Both the position numbers and the translations under genes were made by a program. Below the pieces are notes generated by a model. The model saw only the letters and a list, made by a program, of their open reading frames with translations, did no database searches and had not been told where the DNA came from. A stretch of DNA of 64,000 bases. Origin: an uncultured Desulfosoma sp. Lineage in GTDB: Bacteria > Desulfobacterota > Syntrophobacteria > Syntrophobacterales > DSM-9756. Location of the stretch: contig CALGPN010000025.1 in NCBI GenBank assembly GCA_937960435.1, positions 62,001-126,000 of the forward strand, read 5' to 3'. Within the stretch, counting starts at the first letter, position 1. The number at the start of each line of letters is the position of its first letter. Shown here piece after piece: positions 33,994-44,110 of this stretch.

Positions 33994-34845
33994 TTATGGA
34001 CATTGCCGCCACACATCCAAAAAGTCTCTTCCTTTCATGGCCATTCGTGTCAATGAGAAATCGTACCGGACGGGATCCTCGGGACTCACCTTTCGAAACC
34101 CCTCCGTGATCTCCAAAGCGGTCTTGAGGTCGCACTGTCGACGCCGGGTCAGGTCGCATGTTCGGGCGACGGCGAACATATGTGTATCCACGGGAACGAT
34201 GAGATCCCGCGGTCTAAGACACGACCACCCGCCGGGATCCACGGCGTCGCAGCGCACCATCCACCGAAGGAAGAGGTGCCAGCGTTTGCAGGCGCTGCCG
34301 CTCGAGGGTGAGGCGACCAATCGGTTTTTCGGGGGCGCATCTCCCGAGGCACCACGGGCGAGCATCCCTGAGAAAAGATCCAGGGCACGGAGCAGATCGC
34401 CTTGGGTCTCGGTTAGGCATCGCGCCATGGCCGATTCCAAAGAACCGTAAAGGCGAAGGGTCGCTGCCATGCCCTGAAGAAAAGCCCGAAGATCTCCTTC
34501 CCCGAAAAATCGATATCGGAATCCCCGGCACAGCCGGTTCATGTCCTCGGTGTCTGCGTGCTTTAAGAATGACGCTGGCTTCGGCCCCATCCGAGAGAGA
34601 ACGGCGCTCACCGTGTGGACGATGCTTTGTGCTCTTCCCACCGCAAGGGCCGCCGCCAGCAAGGCCACCACCTCCCTTTCCGAAGGGTCCTCATAGGGAT
34701 AGACGCACTGCAGCGGATCCGGTGGCACCATCTCCCGGCGATGATAGCGATCATAAACGAGATCCAAAAATTCTCGAAGGCGATGACGAAGGTTCAAGGG
34801 CGGGCCCTCAGGTATTTTTTCAAAACTTATAACGACTTCTCTCAA
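33994..34845 (-). CDS. TIGR02757 (DUF2400) family protein
   Basis: A 283-residue protein of a widespread uncharacterised family: LREFLDLVYDRYHRREMVPPDPLQCVYPYEDPSEREVVALLAAALAVGR-type N-terminus, then KRWHLFLRWMVRCDAVDPGGW and LIVPVDTHMFAVARTC. The motifs resemble helix-hairpin-helix DNA glycosylase-like folds, though function is not established. Start uncertain: TTG 34845 as given, or TTG 34797 with GAGGG 8 bases upstream. It lies 21 bases upstream of the binding-protein gene and may be cotranscribed. Confidence 0.85.
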   Translation of the reverse strand: MREVVISFEKIPEGPPLNLRHRLREFLDLVYDRYHRREMVPPDPLQCVYPYEDPSEREVVALLAAALAVGRAQSIVHTVSAVLSRMGPKPASFLKHADTEDMNRLCRGFRYRFFGEGDLRAFLQGMAATLRLYGSLESAMARCLTETQGDLLRALDLFSGMLARGASGDAPPKNRLVASPSSGSACKRWHLFLRWMVRCDAVDPGGWSCLRPRDLIVPVDTHMFAVARTCDLTRRRQCDLKTALEITEGFRKVSPEDPVRYDFSLTRMAMKGRDFLDVWRQCP

Positions 34846-34938
34846 AAAGCACCTCTTATTTAACGCATCTCGTCAAATTGGCAAGAGGGGCTGAGGGAGA
34901 TGCGGCTGTGCCGGGGTAAGCGAGAAAATACAATCTCT

Positions 34939-34952
34939 TTGACTTAGATCAA
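34939..34952 (+). promoter_or_regulatory. CRP/FNR-family (FNR/HcpR-like) binding site
   Basis: TTGACTTAGATCAA matches the FNR-type half-site layout TTGAT-N4-ATCAA with one substitution, and is also close to HcpR boxes of Desulfobacterota. It lies about 80 bases before the ATG of the HD-domain gene in a short divergent promoter region, so redox or nitrosative control of the plus-strand operon is likely. Confidence 0.55.
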
Positions 34953-35032
34953 GGCGGTCGAAGGCCGGCATCGTTATCTTAATGATGCCAAGACACATAC
35001 GATTTCGTGCTGCAAAAAGAGGAGCACACACC

Positions 35033-35734
35033 ATGCGATGCCCTGGACAAGACAGCCGGTTCTGGAAACCCGGGGCCATTTTTGAAGCGAAATGTCCCCA
35101 GTGCGGCCGACCGGTAGAATTCTTCAAAGATGAAACGAGCCGGAAATGCGCTCACTGCGGTCATAAGTTCGTGAACCCGCAAATGGATTTCGGCTGTGCG
35201 GCCTACTGTAAGTTCGCCGAACAGTGCCTTGGGGATCTGCCGCCGGAACTTCTGGCCCAGAGGGAAAACTTGCTCAAGGACCGCGTCGCCGTAGAAATGA
35301 AAAAACACTTCGGGCGCGATTTCAAACGGATCGCCCATGCCGGGAGGGTGGCCCGATTCGCCGAAAAATTGGCCGTGCCCGTCGGCGCGGATCCCGCAGT
35401 GGTTTTGATTGCGGCGCTGCTTCACGAGACCGGGGCTTCGGCCGAAGCCGCGGAGGCTTCCGAAACGGCTCGGGCAATCCTTTACCGGCTGGGAGCGCGC
35501 CAAGATCTCGTGGACGAGGTCTGCGCCATCATCGCCGCCATGACCGAGGAAAATCCTCAGGGCGGGCTTAACGAGCAGTGTGTCCGGGATGCCCATACTT
35601 TGGCGGACCTGGAAGAAGCCCTGGCCAAACATCCCGAACGGGTTCAGGAGCTCCGAAATACCACCAAAAGTCCTTTTGCCACCGAAGCGGCGCGATCCAT
35701 GGCCGAACGGCTGATTGGCGGCGAAAGATTCTAA
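35033..35734 (+). CDS. Zinc-ribbon plus HD-domain-like protein
   Basis: A 233-residue protein. The N-terminal zinc ribbon has paired Cys (KCPQCGRPVEF and KCAHCGHKF), then two further Cys (GCAAYCKFAEQC). An HD-like helical domain follows, with AHAGRVARFAEKLA and ALLHETGAS. The canonical HD dyad is HE here, so phosphohydrolase activity is uncertain. AGAGGAG lies 9 bases before the chosen ATG; an ATG 51 bases upstream has no ribosome site. It opens an operon with a ferredoxin-like and a cupin gene behind an FNR/HcpR-like site. Confidence 0.75.
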   Translation: MRCPGQDSRFWKPGAIFEAKCPQCGRPVEFFKDETSRKCAHCGHKFVNPQMDFGCAAYCKFAEQCLGDLPPELLAQRENLLKDRVAVEMKKHFGRDFKRIAHAGRVARFAEKLAVPVGADPAVVLIAALLHETGASAEAAEASETARAILYRLGARQDLVDEVCAIIAAMTEENPQGGLNEQCVRDAHTLADLEEALAKHPERVQELRNTTKSPFATEAARSMAERLIGGERF

Positions 35735-35761
35735 CCGAGACGGACGCTGAGGGTCCGTCGG
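35735..35761 (+). other. Intergenic hairpin
   Basis: GACGGAC (35739-35745) pairs with GTCCGTC (35753-35759), extended by CCG/CGG with a bulge, directly after the stop of the HD protein. There is no T-run, so a processing or attenuation element is more likely than a terminator. Confidence 0.4.
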
Positions 35762-35781
35762 ATCCCTAAGGAGCACACACG

Positions 35782-36570
35782 ATGAAGGTTCTTCGCAAAG
35801 TCATTGAAATCGATCAGGAACGCTGCGACGGCTGCGGCCAGTGCGTCATCGCGTGCGCCGAAGGCGCTATCGAAATCATCAATGGCAAGGCCACATTGGT
35901 TTCCGAAACCTACTGCGATGGCCTCGGCGCCTGCCTCGGCGAATGCCCCCAAGGCGCTCTAAAGCTTATCGAACGGGAAGCCGAGGATTTCGACCCCGAA
36001 GCCGTCGAGCGCCACTTGGAAAGCACGCAGGGATGGCACGCCGCCGAGGCTCCAGTCCTTGAGGCTGCCTCCCGGTGTCCGTCGCAGCAGATTCGCGTGC
36101 TGGAAAAGGCGCACACACCGCCTTCGACATCACGCACCCCTGTTTCCGCCCTGGGCCATTGGCCCGTGCAAATCCGCCTGATTCCTCCCAACGCCCCTTT
36201 TCTTCGCGACGCAGACCTTTTAGTCGCCGCGGACTGCGCGGCAGTGGCCGTGCCCGACTTTCACGGCCGCTTCCTGAGCGGCCGCGTCATCATGATCGGC
36301 TGCCCCAAATTCGATAACCTAACCGAATACGTGGATCGGTTCGCCGAAATCTTCACCCGCAACCCCATTCGTTCCGTCACGGTGCTGTCCATGGAAGTCC
36401 CCTGTTGTTCGGCCCTTTTGGGCGTGGTGCGTAAAGCCATGGAAAAGGCCGGCATAAAGATTCCCTTGGAGGAAGTTGTCATCGGCATCCGTGGGGATAT
36501 TTTGGAAACGCGAACCGTGGCCGCCGAAACGCCGAAAGGCCTTCAGGCGCCACAAGGAGTGCGCCCATGA
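35782..36570 (+). CDS. 4Fe-4S ferredoxin-domain protein
   Basis: A 262-residue cytoplasmic protein. Cluster 1 ligands are C15-x2-C18-x2-C21-x3-C25. A second set (C45, C51, C55 in YCDGLGACLGECP) is characteristic of this family of ferredoxin-like proteins found with hybrid-cluster/NO-responsive loci. A Cys-rich C-terminal domain follows (VIMIGCPKFDN, VPCCSALLG) that resembles a redox or ligand-binding module. Likely electron carrier; partner unknown. AAGGAG lies upstream, and its TGA overlaps the cupin start. Confidence 0.85.
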   Translation: MKVLRKVIEIDQERCDGCGQCVIACAEGAIEIINGKATLVSETYCDGLGACLGECPQGALKLIEREAEDFDPEAVERHLESTQGWHAAEAPVLEAASRCPSQQIRVLEKAHTPPSTSRTPVSALGHWPVQIRLIPPNAPFLRDADLLVAADCAAVAVPDFHGRFLSGRVIMIGCPKFDNLTEYVDRFAEIFTRNPIRSVTVLSMEVPCCSALLGVVRKAMEKAGIKIPLEEVVIGIRGDILETRTVAAETPKGLQAPQGVRP

Positions 36571-36884
36571 AACAAATCCATCTCTTCCAGGCCAACGATT
36601 TTTCTGAAAAGGGCATGAAACGGTTCCTTGTCCACGATTCCCCTTACTTCAAGATTCTCAACTTCAACTTTCTGCCCGGCCAAAGCCTGCCGCTCCATGC
36701 CCACGACGTGGAAGGCCAAGTCAGCCTGCTCATCCTCGAAGGCGAAGGAGAATACCTTGCAGGCGAAGAACAGACGATCCCCGTCGCTCCAGGCGACATA
36801 GTCATCTGCGACATCGCCGAACCCCACGGCCTCCGCGCCCGGTCCTCCATGCGCGTCCTCGTGACCATCGCGCCCCCCATTTGA
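36567..36884 (+). CDS. Small cupin-domain protein
   Basis: A 105-residue single cupin: LNFNFLPGQSLPLHAHDVEGQVSLLILEGEGE (motif 1 with H-x-H and downstream E/Q) and APGDIVICDIAEPHGLRA (motif 2 with metal His). The ATG overlaps the ferredoxin TGA. Possible metal-binding sensor or oxygen-sensitive protein; role in the operon unknown. Confidence 0.88.
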   Translation: MKQIHLFQANDFSEKGMKRFLVHDSPYFKILNFNFLPGQSLPLHAHDVEGQVSLLILEGEGEYLAGEEQTIPVAPGDIVICDIAEPHGLRARSSMRVLVTIAPPI

Positions 36885-37092
36885 ACGATCCCGCCTTCCG
36901 GGCGTCTCCGTCATAGAGGCGCTCAGAAGAATTTTGTTCCCATCAAATCATGTTTCCGCTAGGATGGGCTTCCAACACGACAGGGGGCCCATCTTCCCGA
37001 GGTTGTCTCCTCCTCCACCCACTCTCCCCAGGGCATGCATTCTCGTCGGGCCGCGACCGCATGGCACAGGCATCAGGGACAAAGGAGGCACG

Positions 37093-37701
37093 ATGGCAGG
37101 TCAAGACGACATCCACCTGGCTGTGAAGGCGCTGAAAATCGGGCACAAAGTGCGGGAGCTGCGTCAGCAGCACAAGTACACGCTGCAGGATCTGGCTCAA
37201 AAGACGGGATTGTCCAAGCCTTTCTTGTCGCAAATCGAAAACGACCACGTCGTTCCCCCCATCGCCACCCTCATGAAACTCGCACGGGCTTTGAACGTCA
37301 CCCTGGCGCACTTCTTCCAAGAACAGGAAACCGACGAAAAGATCTCCATCACGCGGCCCGAGGAGCGCTCCCGTTTGGAAAGGCGCCCGCACCAGAGCAA
37401 AGGGGAAACGAACTACATTTATGAATCCTTGGAATTTCGAAAGCGCTACAAGCACATGGAGCCGTTCTTGGTCGAATTTCCTTTGCAGGACGCAGACCAG
37501 ATGGTTTTCCAAAGTCACGAAGGGGAGGAATTCCTATTCATCCTGGAGGGGGAGGTGGAATTCCGAACCGTGGATCGCGTGGAAATTTTGCGGGCGGGAG
37601 ACAGCATTTACTTCGATTCGGACGTGAGTCACAGTTTTCGATGCTACGGCAACAAGCCGGCCCGGGCCGTGGCGGTCCTTTACACGCCACGACCCAGCTG
37701 A
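37093..37701 (+). CDS. XRE-family transcriptional regulator with C-terminal cupin
   Basis: A 202-residue regulator. The HTH_XRE domain (IGHKVRELRQQHKYTLQDLAQKTGLSKPFLSQIEN) is followed by a cupin (FQSHEGEEFLFILEGEVEFR, LRAGDSIYFDSDVSHSFRC). Such proteins (PuuR/SutR type) usually repress catabolic genes in response to a small ligand. Start set by AAAGGAGG 5 bases before the ATG. No obvious partner operon adjoins it; the cupin gene just upstream is a possible companion. Confidence 0.9.
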   Translation: MAGQDDIHLAVKALKIGHKVRELRQQHKYTLQDLAQKTGLSKPFLSQIENDHVVPPIATLMKLARALNVTLAHFFQEQETDEKISITRPEERSRLERRPHQSKGETNYIYESLEFRKRYKHMEPFLVEFPLQDADQMVFQSHEGEEFLFILEGEVEFRTVDRVEILRAGDSIYFDSDVSHSFRCYGNKPARAVAVLYTPRPS

Positions 37702-38122
37702 GGAATCTGGCGGGATCACGTACGGCGAGGCGCTGAGGGGGAAAGTCTTTGAAGGACGGACCCATCGATTCGCCCCAAGCCATCGGTTCCCGGGCATCGT
37801 CCGAGGGCGCACGGTCTTCATGGGGTCGGCCGTGCCTCGCCGGTCTGCCTCTTTTCCCATCTTTCATCCACGGGCGAACTATGCTAGGAAGGTCATTGTT
37901 CGTGAAGTCGTGAAGTCGTAAGTCGTGAAATCGTAAATCGTGAAATCGTAAATCGTGAAATCGTAAATCGTGAAATCGTGAAGTCGTGAAGTCGTAAATC
38001 GTGAAGTCGGGAAGTCGTAAATCGGGAAGTCGTAAATCGGGAAGTCGGGAAATTGGGGAGTGGGAAGTCGGGAGTGCGTAGAAACGCTAGGCCTTTGGAG
38101 GACGCTGGGTCCCGGGAGAGTG
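37702..38122. other. Intergenic region, 421 bases
   Basis: No supported gene. The first 200 bases include a distant 9-base inverted repeat, CGGCGAGGC (37723-37731) against GCCTCGCCG (37834-37842). From 37901 the region is occupied by a short-unit tandem repeat that runs nearly to the folC start. Confidence 0.45.
37901..38077 (+). repeat. Degenerate 7/8-base tandem repeat (about 20 units)
   Basis: Alternating units GTGAAGTC or GTGAAATC (8 bases) and GTAAATC (7 bases), giving a 15-base composite period, decaying at the 3' end to GGGAAGTC units. One strand is very poor in C outside the TC of each unit. It probably arose by slippage, is not protein-coding, and sits in the folC promoter region. 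Confidence 0.9.
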
Positions 38123-39430
38123 ATGAGCGCCGTCCCTGACTATGATGCCGCCGTTAATTTTTTGTGCCGTTTGCAAAAGGTGGGGATCAAGTTCGGGCTG
38201 AACCGGACGGAAAACCTTCTGGAACGGCTGGGCAACCCGCATTGTCGATTTCGCTCGATCCATATCGCGGGAACCAACGGCAAGGGTTCCACGGCGGCCA
38301 TGCTCTCCTCCATCTTGACAAACCACGGTTTCCGCGTCGGCCTTTACACTTCTCCCCATCTAGTGCGTTTTACGGAACGGTTCCGCATCAACGACCAGGA
38401 AGCGCCGACCGACAAAATTTTCAAGGTTTTTCAAGACGTCATGGAGGTGGTCTCCGGGGACGAGTGGCCGACGTTTTTTGAGGCGGTCACGGCCATGGCG
38501 TTCCATTATTTCGCCCAAGAAGGGGTGGATTGGGCCGTGATCGAAACGGGCATGGGCGGGCGTCTGGACGCCACCAACGTCATCCATCCGGATGTGGCCG
38601 TGATCACCAACGTGGCCATGGACCATCAAGAGTTTTTGGGGGCCACCCTTTCCGCCATCGCCCGGGAAAAGGCGGGAATCGTCAAAGAGGCCACGCCGGT
38701 GGTGACTGCCGTCCGACAGCCCGTCGTCCAAAGCACCCTGAAAACCACCTGTCTGAAAAAACGAGCCCCCCTTTTCCGCTACGGCATTCATTTCCGTTCA
38801 CGGCGAAACGGCCCGCAACGATTCCATTACCATGGCCTTTCACACAGCTGGTCGGACCTTTCCCTGGGGCTTCTTGGGGAGCATCAGTACATCAACGCGT
38901 CCATGGCCTTGGCCGCCCTAGAGATTCTCGAATCACACGGCGCCATCCCATTGGATGGCAAGGCCGTCGAGGCGGGACTCCTGAGCGTGCGATGGCCGGG
39001 GCGGCTGGAAATCCTGGAGACCAACCCTTTGGTTGTGCTGGACGGGGCTCATAACCCTCACGGCGCCGAATCCCTTCGCACGGCCCTCATGAGCCTGTTC
39101 CCCTACCGTCGTCTCCACCTCGTCATGGGCATCATGGGCGATAAGGATATCCGCGGCATCTTCCGCCGTCTTCTGCCTTTGGCGGAAACGGCCATCTTCA
39201 CGCGGCCGCGCTACGGGCGCGCTGCCGATCCAGAAAACCTGCGGCGCCTGGCCAGTCCGCTCATCAAGAAGATTTACGTCATCCCCAAACCGGGAGACGC
39301 CATCGCCCAAGCCAAATCCCTAGCGTCCCCCGACGATGCCATTTGCATCACAGGGTCCCTTTACTTCGCCGGTGAAGTCAAGGAACTTTACGGAGAACCG
39401 TCTCAAGTGCATGACCGCCTGTTGGCCTAA
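38123..39430 (+). CDS. folC: Bifunctional folylpolyglutamate synthase/dihydrofolate synthase
   Basis: A 435-residue Mur-ligase-family enzyme that adds glutamate to dihydropteroate/folates in the cytoplasm. P-loop GTNGKGSTAAML, GMGGRLDATN, TNVAMDHQEFLG, WPGRLEIL and DGAHNPHGAESL occur in the family order. The start is at ATG 38123, with GGGAGAG just upstream; an in-frame ATG at 38060 lies inside the tandem repeat. lptD begins 5 bases after its stop. Confidence 0.95.
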   Translation: MSAVPDYDAAVNFLCRLQKVGIKFGLNRTENLLERLGNPHCRFRSIHIAGTNGKGSTAAMLSSILTNHGFRVGLYTSPHLVRFTERFRINDQEAPTDKIFKVFQDVMEVVSGDEWPTFFEAVTAMAFHYFAQEGVDWAVIETGMGGRLDATNVIHPDVAVITNVAMDHQEFLGATLSAIAREKAGIVKEATPVVTAVRQPVVQSTLKTTCLKKRAPLFRYGIHFRSRRNGPQRFHYHGLSHSWSDLSLGLLGEHQYINASMALAALEILESHGAIPLDGKAVEAGLLSVRWPGRLEILETNPLVVLDGAHNPHGAESLRTALMSLFPYRRLHLVMGIMGDKDIRGIFRRLLPLAETAIFTRPRYGRAADPENLRRLASPLIKKIYVIPKPGDAIAQAKSLASPDDAICITGSLYFAGEVKELYGEPSQVHDRLLA

Positions 39431-39435
39431 AGACC

Positions 39436-41685
39436 ATGCGCCGACGTCGCCTTTCCTTTTGGTTTTGGGTTGCCGCCCTCGGGCTGGCGGCGCTCCTCTC
39501 GCGCCCTTTATGTCCGAAAGCGTATGCCGCGCCGAGGGATCCCTTGGAAACCAAAAACTTTTTTTCCCAGGGCGACACCCCGTGGTCCATCGAAGCCCAA
39601 ATCCTGCGCTATGACGCCCTCAACCGCATCTACCAAGCAGAAGGGGACGTGCGCATCGTTTCTGAAAACAAATCCATCCGCGCCGACTGGGCCCAGGTGG
39701 ACCTCAACCGCCAGGAGGCCCAACTGGCCGGGTCGGTTCGTATTCAGTATGGATCGGACTGGCTGACCGGAGACAAGGTCATCTGGCACCTGGACACGGA
39801 AACGGGGTGGGTGGACGGCGGCACGGTATACTTTTCGGACAACGGCTTCTATGTTTCGGGAAAAAGCATCACGAAACGCGGTCCCGACCGCTATCACGTG
39901 TCCCGCGGCACCTTGACCACCTGTGATCCGTCGTCCCCGGACTGGTCCGTCTCCTTCGGGGACATGGACGTCACGGTGGACGGGCTGGGCTGGGCCAAGC
40001 ACGGCGTGCTCCGGTTGGGCAGAATCCCTGTCTTCTATACGCCCTTTGCCGTTTTTCCCGTCAATCGGGAACGACAAACGGGCTTCCTCATGCCCACCTT
40101 CGGATCCAGCACGCTCCACGGGCCCTATGTGGAGGTCCCTTTTTACTGGGCCTGGCGCCGGGACATGGACTGGACTTTTTCCGTAAACGCCATGGAAAAA
40201 CGCGGCGCCATGCTCGGCGCCGAATACCGCATCGCCCACGATCGGCTCGGCGAAGGCGCGTGGCTCTTGAACTTCCTGGAAGACCAAGCGGACCGCGAGC
40301 ATCTCGCCGACAAGGGATACCCGTTTCAGGAAACGAATCGCTATTGGGTGCGCGCCCGCCACACCGCGGACCTGCCTTACGAAATGGAAATGTTTGTGGA
40401 TCTGGACCTCGTGAGCGACCGAAATTTCCTGAAAGAATTCAAGTCCGGGTCCGTCTCCCAAACGGCCACCAACCGGGCTTTCCGCCGCGTGAGTCAACGA
40501 GAAATTCTCAATGACGAGACGGTCTTAAGCCGTGAATCGAGCCTTTACCTGTTGCGCCGCTGGGAATCGGCGGTGGCCAGTATGGATGTGCGCTACTGGG
40601 ATCAACTGGACCGCAAACTCGATGAAACCACGCTGCAGCAACTGCCTTATCTGCGCGCCGCCGTAACACCCTCCCTTTTGGGCTCCTGGCCCGCGTACTA
40701 CACTGTGGACTCCTCCGTGGTCCACTATTGGCGCGCTCAAGGCGACACGGGCGTTCGCACGGACATCTCCCCCGTCCTGGCCTCCCCCTTCCAATGGTTA
40801 CCGTACCTCACTGTGGAACCTTCCTTCGGGTTGCGATCCACCCTTTACCAGGCGGACCGGAACGGCAAAGAGGATTCGACCCCCGATTGGCGATGGGTCC
40901 CCGAAGCCCGCCTCAGCGCCTCGACGCGGCTGGAGCGCGTCTATCACCCTTCCGAAACCTTGGCCGTGCAACACGTCATTCGTCCGGACGTGTTTTACAC
41001 CTACATTCCCGATATCGATCAAGACGATCTGCCCTTTTTCGACCCTTTGGACCGCATCGGACGCCAGAATACCGTCGTTTACGGCTTTTCCAGCTTCTTC
41101 ACCACAAAGAAAACGTCTCTCACGAGCACGAAGGAACCTTGGACGGCCTATCGGGAATGGGCCCGAGTCGGGGTCCACCAGGCGTATCTCTTGGACGATG
41201 AGATTGAAAAGCCTCCCATCGAAACTCAGCCGGGAAAGCGCTTTTCCGACGTCCAGTTGGCCGTGGACATCACCCCGGAACAATACCTCACCCTGTCCTA
41301 CGACGCCACGTACTCCCCTTCGCAAACACGCGCCAGCCGTCACGACGTCTCCGTGTGGCTCAACTCCCCTCGAGGGGACTGGGCGCAAGTCACCTACCGT
41401 TATCGAACGGACTCCGCCGTGGACGAAATCATCAGCAGTGCAGGCGTCCAGGTGATCCCACGGCTCAGTGTTTACGCACTCTACGATTATTCTTTCGACA
41501 AACAGGAGACGTTCAAGCAGACCTATGGGGTCCAATACCGGCACGGTTGCTGGGGGATTCGGGTGAGCTATCGCGAAGAGGCTCAAGAAAAGGAGGTCAC
41601 CTTGGCCCTGGTCTTGGTCGGCTTGGGGCAACTTGGGGGGACTTTCGCCCAGGAAGGCGACCTGTCCTTGTCCACAACCCCATAG
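39436..41685 (+). CDS. lptD: LPS-assembly protein LptD (OstA/Imp)
   Basis: A 749-residue outer-membrane beta-barrel protein with a signal peptide (cleavage near AYAAPRD, about residue 33). An N-terminal OstA/LptA-like jellyroll (WSIEAQILRYDALNRIYQAEG, DWLTGDKVIWH) is followed by the LptD barrel (FGSSTLHGPYVEVPFYWAW and many aromatic-ended strands). It inserts LPS into the outer membrane with LptE, so the organism makes lipopolysaccharide. The conserved interdomain cysteines are few (CDPSS), so disulfide maturation may differ. Cotranscribed with folC. Confidence 0.92.
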   Translation: MRRRRLSFWFWVAALGLAALLSRPLCPKAYAAPRDPLETKNFFSQGDTPWSIEAQILRYDALNRIYQAEGDVRIVSENKSIRADWAQVDLNRQEAQLAGSVRIQYGSDWLTGDKVIWHLDTETGWVDGGTVYFSDNGFYVSGKSITKRGPDRYHVSRGTLTTCDPSSPDWSVSFGDMDVTVDGLGWAKHGVLRLGRIPVFYTPFAVFPVNRERQTGFLMPTFGSSTLHGPYVEVPFYWAWRRDMDWTFSVNAMEKRGAMLGAEYRIAHDRLGEGAWLLNFLEDQADREHLADKGYPFQETNRYWVRARHTADLPYEMEMFVDLDLVSDRNFLKEFKSGSVSQTATNRAFRRVSQREILNDETVLSRESSLYLLRRWESAVASMDVRYWDQLDRKLDETTLQQLPYLRAAVTPSLLGSWPAYYTVDSSVVHYWRAQGDTGVRTDISPVLASPFQWLPYLTVEPSFGLRSTLYQADRNGKEDSTPDWRWVPEARLSASTRLERVYHPSETLAVQHVIRPDVFYTYIPDIDQDDLPFFDPLDRIGRQNTVVYGFSSFFTTKKTSLTSTKEPWTAYREWARVGVHQAYLLDDEIEKPPIETQPGKRFSDVQLAVDITPEQYLTLSYDATYSPSQTRASRHDVSVWLNSPRGDWAQVTYRYRTDSAVDEIISSAGVQVIPRLSVYALYDYSFDKQETFKQTYGVQYRHGCWGIRVSYREEAQEKEVTLALVLVGLGQLGGTFAQEGDLSLSTTP

Positions 41686-41879
41686 CAGGCTGTACACTGC
41701 CTGACGGGTCGTCCTCGAGCCCAGGCCCCTCTTTCGCACGGGCACACTGTTTGGGCCAAACGCCGCCCAGGCCCGGGAACGAAATGACGCTGGCCCTTCG
41801 GTAGCCATCTCGAAAGCCAAATTGCTGTGTTTCCAGGGCAAGAACGGCAACGTCCACGACCCGAAAAGAAAGAGACGAT

Positions 41880-42827
41880 ATGGAGAAAATTCGGTTGGGA
41901 GTCAGCGCGTGTCTTTTGGGGCAGCCCGTGCGCTATGACGGCGGTCACAAACTGGACCGCTATGTCACCGACGTTTTGGGACGTTACGTGGACTACGTCC
42001 CGGTCTGCCCGGAAGTGGAATGCGGCATGGGAATCCCCCGAGAGTCCATGCACTTGGAAGGCGACCCCGAAAACCCCAGGCTCATCACGACCCGAACCCG
42101 TCGGGACATGACCGAACAGATGCTTCGATGGGCCGAGAAACGTCTCAAAGAACTGGAACAGGAGAACCTCTGCGGCTTCATCTTCAAGAGCAATTCCCCC
42201 AGCAGCGGGATGGAACGGGTCAAGATCTTCGACGCCAAAGGCATGCCGCACAAGAAGGGCGTCGGCATCTTTGCCGGGCTTTTTATGAAGGCCTTCCCGC
42301 ATCTGCCCGTGGAAGAAGAGGGCCGGCTCAACGATGAGGTGCTGCGGGAGAATTTCGTTGAACGGATCTTTCAGCGCAAACGATGGGACGATCACGTCCG
42401 GGGCGGCAAGGACTTAGGCCGGCTCGTCCAATTCCACACCGACCATAAACTCCTCTACATGGCCCACAGCCCCAAGCATCACCGGGAAATGGGCAAACTC
42501 GTGGCGGAAGGCAAATCCCTTCCCCTCGATACGCTCTACCGCCGCTACGAAGACCTCATGACGGAGGCCATGAAACTCAAAGCCACCGTCAAGAAAAACA
42601 CCAACGTCCTTTTTCACCTCATGGGGTATTTCAAAAAGGAACTCTCACCATCTGAAAAAGAGGAACTTCGGGAAATCATCGAAGCCTATCACCGTGGGGT
42701 TTATCCTTTGATCGTCCCGATCACATTGATCAACCACTACGTGCGCAAATACGATCAACCGTATCTCAAGCGGCAAGTGTACCTCAACCCCCACCCGGTG
42801 GAACTCAAGCTGCGCAACCACGCCTAG
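41880..42827 (+). CDS. DUF523 and DUF1722 (YbgA) fusion protein
   Basis: A 315-residue protein. The N-terminal DUF523 domain (LGVSACLLGQPVRYDGGHK, VCPEVECGMGIPRE, CGFIFKSNSPSSG) is a cysteine-containing domain recently linked to desulfidation or thiouracil-type chemistry in some homologs. The C-terminal DUF1722/YbgA domain has the signature LVQFHTDHKLLYMAHSPKHHREMGKLV. This is a common two-domain arrangement. GAGACGAT precedes the ATG. Convergent with leuB, 22 bases apart. Function not established. Confidence 0.9.
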   Translation: MEKIRLGVSACLLGQPVRYDGGHKLDRYVTDVLGRYVDYVPVCPEVECGMGIPRESMHLEGDPENPRLITTRTRRDMTEQMLRWAEKRLKELEQENLCGFIFKSNSPSSGMERVKIFDAKGMPHKKGVGIFAGLFMKAFPHLPVEEEGRLNDEVLRENFVERIFQRKRWDDHVRGGKDLGRLVQFHTDHKLLYMAHSPKHHREMGKLVAEGKSLPLDTLYRRYEDLMTEAMKLKATVKKNTNVLFHLMGYFKKELSPSEKEELREIIEAYHRGVYPLIVPITLINHYVRKYDQPYLKRQVYLNPHPVELKLRNHA

Positions 42828-42849
42828 CAAGGGAGAAGGTTCGTTTCCA

Positions 42850-44043
<1,194 letters not shown>

Positions 44044-44110
44044 TCAAAGCATCGACCGAATTTCTTATGCGAAGAGGTGCGCGATCAACCCACACAACAC
44101 GGAGAGGCCC

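Noticed and set aside
37901-38077. Short direct repeats resembling a CRISPR array
   Set aside because: Units are 7-8 bases without unique spacers, and no cas genes are present; it is a simple tandem repeat.
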